Shown piece after piece: positions 6,277 to 11,997 of a stretch of 15,443 bases of DNA. Origin of the DNA: ZCTH02-B3 sp036563895. GTDB taxonomy: Bacteria > Bacillota > Bacilli > Paenibacillales > Paenibacillaceae. The notes beneath the pieces were generated by a model. That model did no database searches, was not told where the DNA came from, and was given only the letters and a program-made list of their open reading frames with translations. The stretch covers positions 1 through 15,443 of the forward strand of contig DATCLN010000056.1 of NCBI GenBank assembly GCA_036563895.1. Direction: 5' to 3'. The stretch's first letter is position 1; each line of letters begins with the position of its first letter. The position numbers and the translations under genes were made by a program.

Positions 6277-7200
6277 TTGAGCATCGTGCGGGCTCGGCTC
6301 ATCTACAATCCGACGTCGGGGCGGGAAGAAATCCGGCGTCGCTTGCCCTATATTCTGCAACGCCTGGAAAAAGGGGGCATCGAAACGTCCTGCCACGCCA
6401 CGGAAGGCCCGGGGGACGCGACCGAGGCCGCGGCGGAGGCGGTGCGGCGCGGCTTCGACCTGGTCATCGCCGCCGGCGGGGACGGCACGCTGAACGAGGT
6501 GGTCAATGGCCTGGCGGGGCATGAGCGGCGGCCGGTTCTGGGCATTTTGCCCTACGGCACGAGCAATGATTTCGCCAGAGCCCTGCGCATTCCGCGCCGC
6601 TGGGACCGCGCCTGCGACATCATCGTGGAACGGCACACCCGTCCGGTGGACATCGGTCAGGCGAACGGCCGCTATTTCATCAATGTCGCGGGGGGCGGGT
6701 ACCTGACGGATCTCACTTACGAGGTGCCCAGCCGGCTGAAAACCACCCTCGGCTACCTTGCCTACTACGTGAAAGGCGTGGAAAAGATTCCCCAGCTCCG
6801 GCCGACGCGGATGCGCGTGCGCGCGGAAGGCGTGGGCGAGGTGGAGGGCGACTACCTCATGTTCCTCATCGCCAACAGCCGGATCGTCGCCGGCTTCGAC
6901 CGGCTGGCGCCGAACGCGGCCGTCGACGACGGGAAGTTCGACGTGTTCATCGTCCGCAAATGCAACCTCGCCGATTTTCTCCGCCTGGCCACACTGGCCT
7001 TGCGAGGCGAGCATGTGAAAAGCAAGCTGATCATTCACTTCCAGACCGGCAGGATCGAAATGGAATCCGAATCGCGGGTACAGCTCAACCTGGACGGCGA
7101 GCTGGGCGGCGTGCTGCCGTGCACGTTCAGCGTGCTGCCCTCGCATTTGCACGTCTGCGTCGGCCGCGCCGCCGCGGCCAAAGCCGGAAGCAAGGCATAA
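6277..7200 (+). CDS. Diacylglycerol/lipid kinase of the DagK/YegS family
   Basis: This 307-residue protein has the diacylglycerol kinase catalytic fold: a NPTSG start (11-15), the nucleotide loop GGDGTLNEVVNG (67-78), LPYGTSNDFAR (91-101), and NLDGE (271-275), whose Asp273 aligns with the catalytic aspartate of DgkB. The family phosphorylates diacylglycerol or related lipids at the inner membrane face and feeds lipid recycling. The start is TTG at 6277; AGGAGGG at 6259-6265 lies eleven bases upstream. The nearby ATG at 6269 is out of frame and opens only a four-codon frame ending in TGA. A strong terminator closes the unit at 7229-7263. Confidence 0.92.
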   Translation: MSIVRARLIYNPTSGREEIRRRLPYILQRLEKGGIETSCHATEGPGDATEAAAEAVRRGFDLVIAAGGDGTLNEVVNGLAGHERRPVLGILPYGTSNDFARALRIPRRWDRACDIIVERHTRPVDIGQANGRYFINVAGGGYLTDLTYEVPSRLKTTLGYLAYYVKGVEKIPQLRPTRMRVRAEGVGEVEGDYLMFLIANSRIVAGFDRLAPNAAVDDGKFDVFIVRKCNLADFLRLATLALRGEHVKSKLIIHFQTGRIEMESESRVQLNLDGELGGVLPCTFSVLPSHLHVCVGRAAAAKAGSKA

Positions 7201-7228
7201 GGCGCGGCTGGGCACGGCTTGCGGAGAC

Positions 7229-7263
7229 CCGCCGGCGGGATCGCCGGCGGTTTTTTATTTTTT
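7229..7263 (+). terminator. Strong intrinsic terminator after the lipid kinase gene
   Basis: An 8-bp perfect stem, CCGCCGGC (7229-7236) with GCCGGCGG (7243-7250), has a GGGATC loop and is followed by TTTTTTATTTTTT. This is a textbook rho-independent terminator 28 bp past the kinase stop. Confidence 0.93.
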
Positions 7264-7365
7264 AAGGAGAAAACATGACATAAAATGTGGCAATTCGACA
7301 TCGGTATGCCGGGGGTCGCGAGTTCTGGTGGAGTCGAAAAATCGACTAAAAATCTTACGGCAGAG

Positions 7366-7401
7366 ACCGGGGGCGGGATCGCCAACGGTTTATTTGTTTT
7401 T
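7366..7401 (+). terminator. Second, diverged terminator copy
   Basis: ACCG (7366-7369) pairs with CGGT (7386-7389), and inside it GGCG (7372-7375) pairs with CGCC (7380-7383) around a GGAT loop. TTTATTTGTTTTT follows. The block from 7363 aligns with the terminator block from 7224, including GAGACC, GGCGGGATCGCC and the T-rich tail, so it looks like a duplicated and diverged copy. No credible gene lies between the two. The stretch 7264-7519 otherwise holds only a 6-bp hairpin (AGTCGA 7332-7337 with TCGACT 7342-7347) and a weak promoter. Confidence 0.6.
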
Positions 7402-7431
7402 CCGGAAAGAAGGACCGGGCCGATTGCCCGT

Positions 7432-7461
7432 TTGGCGAGATTATATTAATGTAGGTATTGT
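7432..7461 (+). promoter_or_regulatory. Weak candidate promoter for the histidinol phosphatase unit
   Basis: TTGGCG (7432-7437) and TATTGT (7456-7461) are 18 bp apart, each matching four of six consensus positions. The placement is sensible: after both terminators and about 58 bp before the GTG start. An AT-rich alternative -10 (TATATT at 7442-7447) has no matching -35. Confidence 0.35.
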
Positions 7462-7519
7462 TAATAAAACTGCCAATCCATGCCTTACGGTCGGCAGGAC
7501 GGGGGAAGGAGGCGGACGG

Positions 7520-8365
7520 GTGCCGCCGCTCACCAAATGGGACGGTCACACGCACAGCAAGTTCTGTTACCACGGCCATCCGGCGGAGCAGCCGCTCTAT
7601 CTCGACCGGGCCGTCGAGCTCGGCTTTACGCGCTATACCATCAGCGAACACGCGCCCCTGCCGGACCGGTGGGTCGACGACCCCGGTCTCATGGCGGAAC
7701 TGGCGATGCCGGAGGAGCAGTTGCCGGAATACTTCGCCTACGTGAAGGACATGAAGGCCCGCTACGCGGACCGGATCGAGGTGACCGCCGGCCTTGAACT
7801 GGATTTCCTTTACGGAAACGAGGCGTTTTCCGAGCGGCTGGTGGAGCGGTGGGCGGATGAGCTCGAGGATGTGGTCGTGTCGGTGCATTTCCTGCCGGGC
7901 AAGGGCGGCATGCGGTGCGTCGATTTTTCGCCGGAGGATTTCCGCGACGCGTTTCTCGATTACTACGGCTCGATGGACCGGGTGGCGGAAGCATACTACG
8001 ACCATGTGGAGATGGCGGTCGAATGGGCGTCCCGCCTGCCCGTGCGCAAGCGGCTCGGCCACGTCAACCTGATCGCGAAATTTTCCCGCGTGCTGCCGTC
8101 TATGGACGAATCGTACATCCGAAGACGCCTCGAAAGGCTTCTGCCGAAGCTGAAAGCGGCCGGCCTCGGCATCGACGTCAACGTGGCGGGGTTCCGCGTG
8201 CCCGCCTGCGGCCGGGCCTATGTGCCGGAGTGGTTCATCCGTGCCTGCCTGCGGGAAGGGATTGAGTTGGTGTACGGTTCGGACGCCCACAAGCCGGAGC
8301 ACGTCGGGGCCGATTGGGACTGGTTCGAGCGGCAGCTGAAAGAAGCGGAGGACGGGTCCGGCTGA
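7520..8365 (+). CDS. hisJ: Histidinol-phosphatase, HisJ/PHP family
   Basis: This 281-residue protein belongs to the PHP phosphoesterases of the HisJ/HisK type, which dephosphorylate L-histidinol phosphate in histidine synthesis. The trinuclear metal site is visible: His10 and His12 (DGHTHS), Glu43 and His44 (SEHAPLP), Glu93 (GLELD), His123 (VVSVHF), His181 (GHVNLI), and Asp255 and His257 (GSDAHK). A GTG start at 7520 is chosen because AAGGAGG (7506-7512) lies seven bases upstream; longer versions of the frame reach into the terminator region. No other his gene is visible, which is usual for this Bacillus-type enzyme when it is encoded away from the operon. The VanZ-like gene follows after 50 bp. 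Confidence 0.92.
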   Translation: MPPLTKWDGHTHSKFCYHGHPAEQPLYLDRAVELGFTRYTISEHAPLPDRWVDDPGLMAELAMPEEQLPEYFAYVKDMKARYADRIEVTAGLELDFLYGNEAFSERLVERWADELEDVVVSVHFLPGKGGMRCVDFSPEDFRDAFLDYYGSMDRVAEAYYDHVEMAVEWASRLPVRKRLGHVNLIAKFSRVLPSMDESYIRRRLERLLPKLKAAGLGIDVNVAGFRVPACGRAYVPEWFIRACLREGIELVYGSDAHKPEHVGADWDWFERQLKEAEDGSG

Positions 8366-8415
8366 AGGCGGAACGAAACAAAAGACGCGCGGAGCGAAGG
8401 GAACGGATCACGAAG

Positions 8416-8961
8416 ATGGAGCAGATGGGAGAGAAGCGCGAAGCCGGTTGGAAAATCTTCTGGTTTTACGGTTTGCCGCTTCTTTTGTGGATGGGACTCA
8501 TTTTCCTCATGTCGTCGCAGCCGTATGAACGGCAGAACCTCCAGCCCCTGATCGGGGAGCACGTGCCGGGCGGCTTTGTGGAACGGCTTTTCGCATGGGT
8601 CCGCTTTTCCTACGGAGGCTCGGAAGTCAGCGTAGGAGAACTGGGCGCGGCCGGCTTTGTCGAATTTTTCGTGCGCAAGGCGGCCCATGTGGCGGAGTAT
8701 TTTGTGCTGGGCTGGCTGTCGTCCCGGCTCCTGCGGGTGTGGCTGGGATCGGGACGGTCCGTCGCCTGGCGGGTGGGGATAGCGGCTCTTTTTTGCCTTT
8801 TTTACGCCGTCACGGACGAGATCCATCAAAGCTTTACGCCCCAGCGCACCGCCCACGCCGCGGACGTGCTGCTGGACGCCGTATCCGGCCTGCTCGGGGC
8901 GGCCGCGCATGCCGGAGCCGTCCGATTTGTCGGAAAAAGGAAAATCGCGCGGCCGAGGTGA
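8416..8961 (+). CDS. VanZ-like family membrane protein
   Basis: This integral membrane protein of about 181 residues has the VanZ-like pattern: a first transmembrane segment ending in MSSQP (about 14-36), KAAHVAEYFVLGWL (88-101), a segment around 118-133, and the signature DEIHQSFTPQR (134-144) followed by AADVLLDAVSGLLG. VanZ homologues are linked to teicoplanin resistance in enterococci, but most family members are uncharacterised. Nothing here indicates a resistance function. The ATG at 8416 has only a weak AAGGGA upstream, so the start is uncertain; ATG at 8425 or an earlier start inside the hisJ 3' end is possible. Confidence 0.85.
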   Translation: MEQMGEKREAGWKIFWFYGLPLLLWMGLIFLMSSQPYERQNLQPLIGEHVPGGFVERLFAWVRFSYGGSEVSVGELGAAGFVEFFVRKAAHVAEYFVLGWLSSRLLRVWLGSGRSVAWRVGIAALFCLFYAVTDEIHQSFTPQRTAHAADVLLDAVSGLLGAAAHAGAVRFVGKRKIARPR

Positions 8962-9031
8962 ATCTATAAATCAGGACGAAAAGCTGGTCGCCAGCGCCGC
9001 GGGGCGGGGGACCAGCCGGGGAGGAATCGGA

Positions 9032-9613
9032 ATGCGGGGAACGATCGGCGACGACGCCCTGCCCAGGGGCGGGCTTCACGCCGCCATTGTGATTGCGGTT
9101 TACAGGATGGGAAACTTCTTTTATTACAAAGTCCAAATTCCCGTCATCCGCGAGGTGCTGCTGTTCCTTTATTACATCATCGACTACCTGATCGTCAGGA
9201 CCATCCTGAACTGCGAAATCCCGGCGCAATGCCGCATAGGCCGAAACCTTCGCCTTCCCCATGGAGGCAGGGAAGTGGTCATTGACCGGGATGCCATCAT
9301 CGGCGACCATGTGACCTTGTATCACCAGGTCACCATCGGGCGGATCATGGAGGGGTTCGGCAAGCCGGGTTCGCCCGTCATCGGCCACCATGTGCTCATC
9401 GGCAGCGGCGCCAAAATTCTCGGTCCCGTGCACATCGGCGACTATGCCAAAATCGAGGCCAACTCGGTGGTGCTGAGGGACGTCCCGGCGGATGCGACGG
9501 CCGTGGGGATTCCCGCGAAAATCATCTACGAAAAGCCGGAGCCGGGCGCGGAGGAAACGGAGGAGACGGCCGAAGACGCCGAAAACGCCGGGCATGCCGG
9601 ATACGAGATATGA
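9032..9613 (+). CDS. Serine O-acetyltransferase-like hexapeptide protein
   Basis: This 193-residue protein has a helical N-terminus and a left-handed beta-helix of the CysE type. LRLPHGGREVVI (74-84), AIIGDHVTLYHQVTIG (88-103) and VLIGSGAKILG (121-131) match the acetyltransferase core. His77 is the likely catalytic base and His98 is also conserved. The family acetylates serine for cysteine synthesis, but relatives modify sugars. No cysteine or polysaccharide gene is adjacent, so the acceptor is unresolved. GGGGAGG (9018-9024) seven bases before the ATG at 9032 fixes the start; a longer reading from inside the VanZ gene lacks support. The C-terminal tail is acidic and made of tripeptide repeats (see the repeat at 9551-9604). 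Confidence 0.87.
   Translation: MRGTIGDDALPRGGLHAAIVIAVYRMGNFFYYKVQIPVIREVLLFLYYIIDYLIVRTILNCEIPAQCRIGRNLRLPHGGREVVIDRDAIIGDHVTLYHQVTIGRIMEGFGKPGSPVIGHHVLIGSGAKILGPVHIGDYAKIEANSVVLRDVPADATAVGIPAKIIYEKPEPGAEETEETAEDAENAGHAGYEI
9551..9604 (+). repeat. Six 9-bp tandem units at the 3' end of the acetyltransferase gene
   Basis: The units are GAGGAAACG, GAGGAGACG, GCCGAAGAC, GCCGAAAAC, GCCGGGCAT and GCCGGATAC, in frame. They encode the tripeptides EET, EET, AED, AEN, AGH and AGY (residues 174-191). This forms a polar, acidic tail beyond the beta-helix that is probably disordered. It looks like a short coding minisatellite that has drifted. Confidence 0.6.
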
Positions 9614-9654
9614 GCCCGTTTTGATTGCCGCTCCGGCGGCGGCTTGATAAGATT

Positions 9655-9688
9655 ATTTCTGGCAAGAAAAAATTTCTGGCAAGAAAAA
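9655..9688 (+). repeat. Perfect 17-bp tandem duplication before lemA
   Basis: ATTTCTGGCAAGAAAAA occurs twice back to back (9655-9671 and 9672-9688), ending 14 bp before the lemA start. Each unit has a near-palindrome, TTTCT-GGCA-AGAAA, so two operator-like sites would sit 17 bp apart. It may also bring in the AAAGGA ribosome site used by lemA. The 89-bp gap between the acetyltransferase and lemA genes also holds a GCCGC/GCGGC hairpin (9627-9640) with no T tract. Confidence 0.75.
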
Positions 9689-9702
9689 AAGGAAAAGGAA
9701 GG

Positions 9703-10257
9703 ATGCCCGTGGTTGTCGAGTTGATCCTCCTTGCCGTTGCGGCCATTCTCGTGATTTACGGAATCTACGTCTACAACCGGCTCGTCAGGATGCGCAACTG
9801 GGTCCGGGAAGCGTGGAGCCAGATCGACGTGCAGCTGAAGCGCCGCCACGACCTCATCCCGAACCTGGTGGAGACGGTCAAAGGCTACGCCAGGCACGAG
9901 CGGGAGACGCTGGAGCGGGTCATCGAGGCCCGCAGCCGCCTGCTGAGCGGCTCGCCGCAGGAGCGGATGCAGGCGGACAACGAGATCCAGCAGGCGCTCA
10001 AATCGATTTTCGCGCTGGGCGAAGCGTATCCGGATCTGAAGGCCAACCAGAACTTTCTGCAGCTGCAGGAAGAGCTCACCACGACGGAAAACAAGGTGGC
10101 CTACTCCCGCCAGCTCTACAACAAGACGGTGGCCGACTACAATACGCTGCGGGAGCAGTTTCCTTCCAACCTGATCGCCAACATGTTCAATTTCAAGGAA
10201 GAGCAGCTGCTCGCCATCCCCGAAGAAGAAAGAACCGTTCCGACCGTCAAGTTTTGA
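9703..10257 (+). CDS. lemA: LemA family membrane-anchored protein
   Basis: This 184-residue protein has an N-terminal transmembrane helix (about 5-25). The LemA core motif VQLKRRHDLIPNLVETVKGY follows at about 44-63, and then long helices. LemA proteins are widespread but poorly understood; a role in envelope homeostasis is proposed because they are often next to htpX, as here. The ATG at 9703 is chosen with AAAGGA at 9688-9693, nine bases upstream; GTG at 9709 is possible with AAGGAAGG. A longer reading would begin upstream with a basic extension translated from the 17-bp duplication and is not favoured. The htpX gene follows after 24 bp. Confidence 0.9.
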   Translation: MPVVVELILLAVAAILVIYGIYVYNRLVRMRNWVREAWSQIDVQLKRRHDLIPNLVETVKGYARHERETLERVIEARSRLLSGSPQERMQADNEIQQALKSIFALGEAYPDLKANQNFLQLQEELTTTENKVAYSRQLYNKTVADYNTLREQFPSNLIANMFNFKEEQLLAIPEEERTVPTVKF

Positions 10258-10281
10258 TGGCGGCCGGCGAGGAGGCTGGCC

Positions 10282-11169
10282 ATGCTCTACCGGCAGATTG
10301 AACAAAACAGGCGGAAAACGGTGCTGCTCGTAATCCTGTTCGGTTTGCTGGTGCTCGCGACGGGCGCCGCCATCGGCTATCTGAACGACGGCGACCCGGT
10401 GACGGGGCTGGTGCTGGCGGCCATTTTCCTGACGATTTATCTCCCCGTCACCTGGATGTCGGCGAGCCGGCAGGTGCTCGGCATGGCGGGGGCGCGGCCC
10501 GCGAGCCGGGAGGAGTATCCGCAGCTTTACAACATCGTGGAAGAGCTGTGCATTCCCGCGCGGCTGCCGATGCCCAAAATTTACATCGTGGACGATCCGT
10601 CGCCCAACGCCTTCGCCACCGGCCTGAAGCCGGAGAAAGGAGCGGTGGCGTTCACGACGGGGCTGCTCGAGCGGTTGAACCGGGAGGAACTGGAAGGGGT
10701 CGCCGCCCATGAGCTCGCGCACATCCGCAATTACGACATCCGCCTGATGACCGTCAGCATCGCGCTCATTTCCGTCATCATCGTCCTGGCCGACATCGGC
10801 GTCCGCATGCTCATGGTGCGGCGGGGCGGCAGCAACCGGAGGGGATCGAACCCGGCGATCCTCATCGTCGCCCTCGTGCTGGTCATTCTGGCGCCGATCG
10901 CGGCCCGGCTGGTCCATTTCGCGATCTCGCGGAACCGCGAGTATCTGGCGGACGCCACCGCGGTGGAATTCACCCGCAACCCGGTCGGCCTGAAGAACGC
11001 CCTGCGCAAGATCGCCGAAAGCGATCTCGACGTGCAGAAAGCCAAGCAGGCCACCGCGCCCCTGTATTTCGCCAGCCCGTTCAGCAAGGAGCGGAAAAAG
11101 CGGCGGGCCGGCTGGTTCGACACGCATCCTCCCATCGAATCCCGCATTGAACGGCTGGAGCGGATGTGA
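10282..11169 (+). CDS. htpX: HtpX membrane zinc metalloprotease
   Basis: This 295-residue M48-family protease has two N-terminal transmembrane helices (about 12-32 and 40-58), the zinc motif HELAH (143-147; His143, Glu144, His147), and the third ligand Glu220 in REYLADATAVE. Two further hydrophobic segments lie at about 155-180 and 191-213. HtpX degrades damaged membrane proteins and complements FtsH in quality control. GAGGAGG (10269-10275) lies six bases before the ATG. Together with lemA it forms the widely seen lemA-htpX pair. Its stop is only 20 bp from the stop of the convergent minus-strand gene, with no obvious terminator between. Confidence 0.94.
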   Translation: MLYRQIEQNRRKTVLLVILFGLLVLATGAAIGYLNDGDPVTGLVLAAIFLTIYLPVTWMSASRQVLGMAGARPASREEYPQLYNIVEELCIPARLPMPKIYIVDDPSPNAFATGLKPEKGAVAFTTGLLERLNREELEGVAAHELAHIRNYDIRLMTVSIALISVIIVLADIGVRMLMVRRGGSNRRGSNPAILIVALVLVILAPIAARLVHFAISRNREYLADATAVEFTRNPVGLKNALRKIAESDLDVQKAKQATAPLYFASPFSKERKKRRAGWFDTHPPIESRIERLERM

Positions 11170-11189
11170 AGAGTACGCGAGCGAACCGG

Positions 11190-11711
11190 TTACCCGGGAA
11201 TCTCCAGCCGCTCCGTCACCAGGAAGGGCTGCGTTTCCTCCCGGTTTTTGTATCGGACTTTCATGAACCGGAAATTCACGTACAGCTGTTCATTTTCACG
11301 GTCATATTCCGCGGGAACCGTAAAGGCAAACCGGACCGGTTCACCCGGGGGAAGGGGATCCAGCGTGCCCTCCAGGATTCGTATCGGGAGTTCCGGAGGA
11401 TTGCCGGGCCTGACACGAACGCTGCTTCCCGTGCTTCCGTTTTCGCTCCAGGAGGTTTCCTCTTCAATCGCCACGGAGGCCACACCCAGGGAAGTCAAAG
11501 CGAGGGTGCAGGCGCTGTGGTTGGTGACTTCCGCCGTGACGAGAACGGATTCGTCGGGCTGTTTTTCCGCCTGCAGCAGGCGGATGGGAATCTGGTTCTC
11601 CGCTACGCTGCAGGAAGTACGGGATGGGTGATGATACCAGAAAAGGATCGCTGCGGCGGTGACGATCAGGAAAGCGGCGGCGCTGATCCGCGTCCGCCTG
11701 TCGTTCGGCAA
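11190..11711 (-). CDS. Hypothetical exported or membrane-anchored protein
   Basis: I do not recognise this 173-residue protein. It starts with a basic stretch (RRTR, 5-8) and one hydrophobic helix (about 10-26), so it is probably exported or anchored with the C-terminus outside. The rest is rich in beta-type patterns such as VLVTAEVTNHSACTLALTSL and VRFAFTVPAEYD, which resemble bacterial immunoglobulin-like or DUF4352-like extracytoplasmic domains; this is impressionistic. There is no lipobox cysteine after the helix. The TTG at 11711 is chosen because AAAGGAG lies eleven bases upstream; a longer frame reaching left of the hairpin has no ribosome site. The region has lower GC than its neighbours. 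The plus-strand frame over the same DNA has no domain pattern and is rejected. Confidence 0.6.
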   Translation of the reverse strand: MPNDRRTRISAAAFLIVTAAAILFWYHHPSRTSCSVAENQIPIRLLQAEKQPDESVLVTAEVTNHSACTLALTSLGVASVAIEEETSWSENGSTGSSVRVRPGNPPELPIRILEGTLDPLPPGEPVRFAFTVPAEYDRENEQLYVNFRFMKVRYKNREETQPFLVTERLEIPG

Positions 11712-11794
11712 GTTTTTCGGCACTCCTTTCTTCAAGAACTTCAGGATCGGCAATGGCCTTTCCACACAAGAATACCATATGACCCGGCTTCCAC

Positions 11795-11845
11795 AAATGC
11801 CCTTGTTCCCTCCGGAAGCGGCCTTCCGCGGGAATAAGGGCATTT
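11795..11845. repeat. Long imperfect hairpin in a divergent promoter region
   Basis: A 16-bp arm at 11795-11810 pairs with 11830-11845 with a single mismatch or G-U wobble, and an inner stem CGGAAG (11813-11818) pairs with CTTCCG (11823-11828) around a CGGC loop. On the plus strand it ends in TTTT. It sits between two divergent genes, where a terminator is not needed. It is therefore more likely an intergenic repeat (REP/MITE-like), a regulatory hairpin, or a relic terminator of a lost gene. The rest of 11712-11997 shows only weak promoter-like boxes. Confidence 0.7.
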
Positions 11846-11942
11846 TGCATTCCCGGGCCGGACAAAAAATGTTCACCGGCATGCGGGAAGGAAAATATTG
11901 CTGCAAACGGGCAACATTAAGTACATAAGAAATGAAGCGGTT

Positions 11943-11974
11943 GCGCAGGAGATACCCAGAGAACGCGCAGGAGA
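11943..11974 (+). repeat. Direct repeat in the ATPase leader
   Basis: GCGCAGGAGA occurs at 11943-11952 and 11965-11974, and a partial third copy, ACGCAGGGGAGGAGA, covers the ribosome site. The purine-rich repeats resemble Shine-Dalgarno sequences and may simply be leader low complexity. Confidence 0.4.
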
Positions 11975-11997
11975 CACGCAGGGGAGGAGAGTCCGTC

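Noticed and set aside
7285..7449. 54-codon frame starting at ATG 7285 between the terminators
   Set aside because: It overlaps the second terminator-like hairpin, its only Shine-Dalgarno (AAGGAG) is about 15 bases away and closer to an ATG that stops after two codons, and the product has no recognisable pattern.
11166..11837. Plus-strand frame opposite the hypothetical exported protein
   Set aside because: No membrane segment or domain is seen; the minus-strand frame has a basic-hydrophobic N-terminus and an AAAGGAG site.
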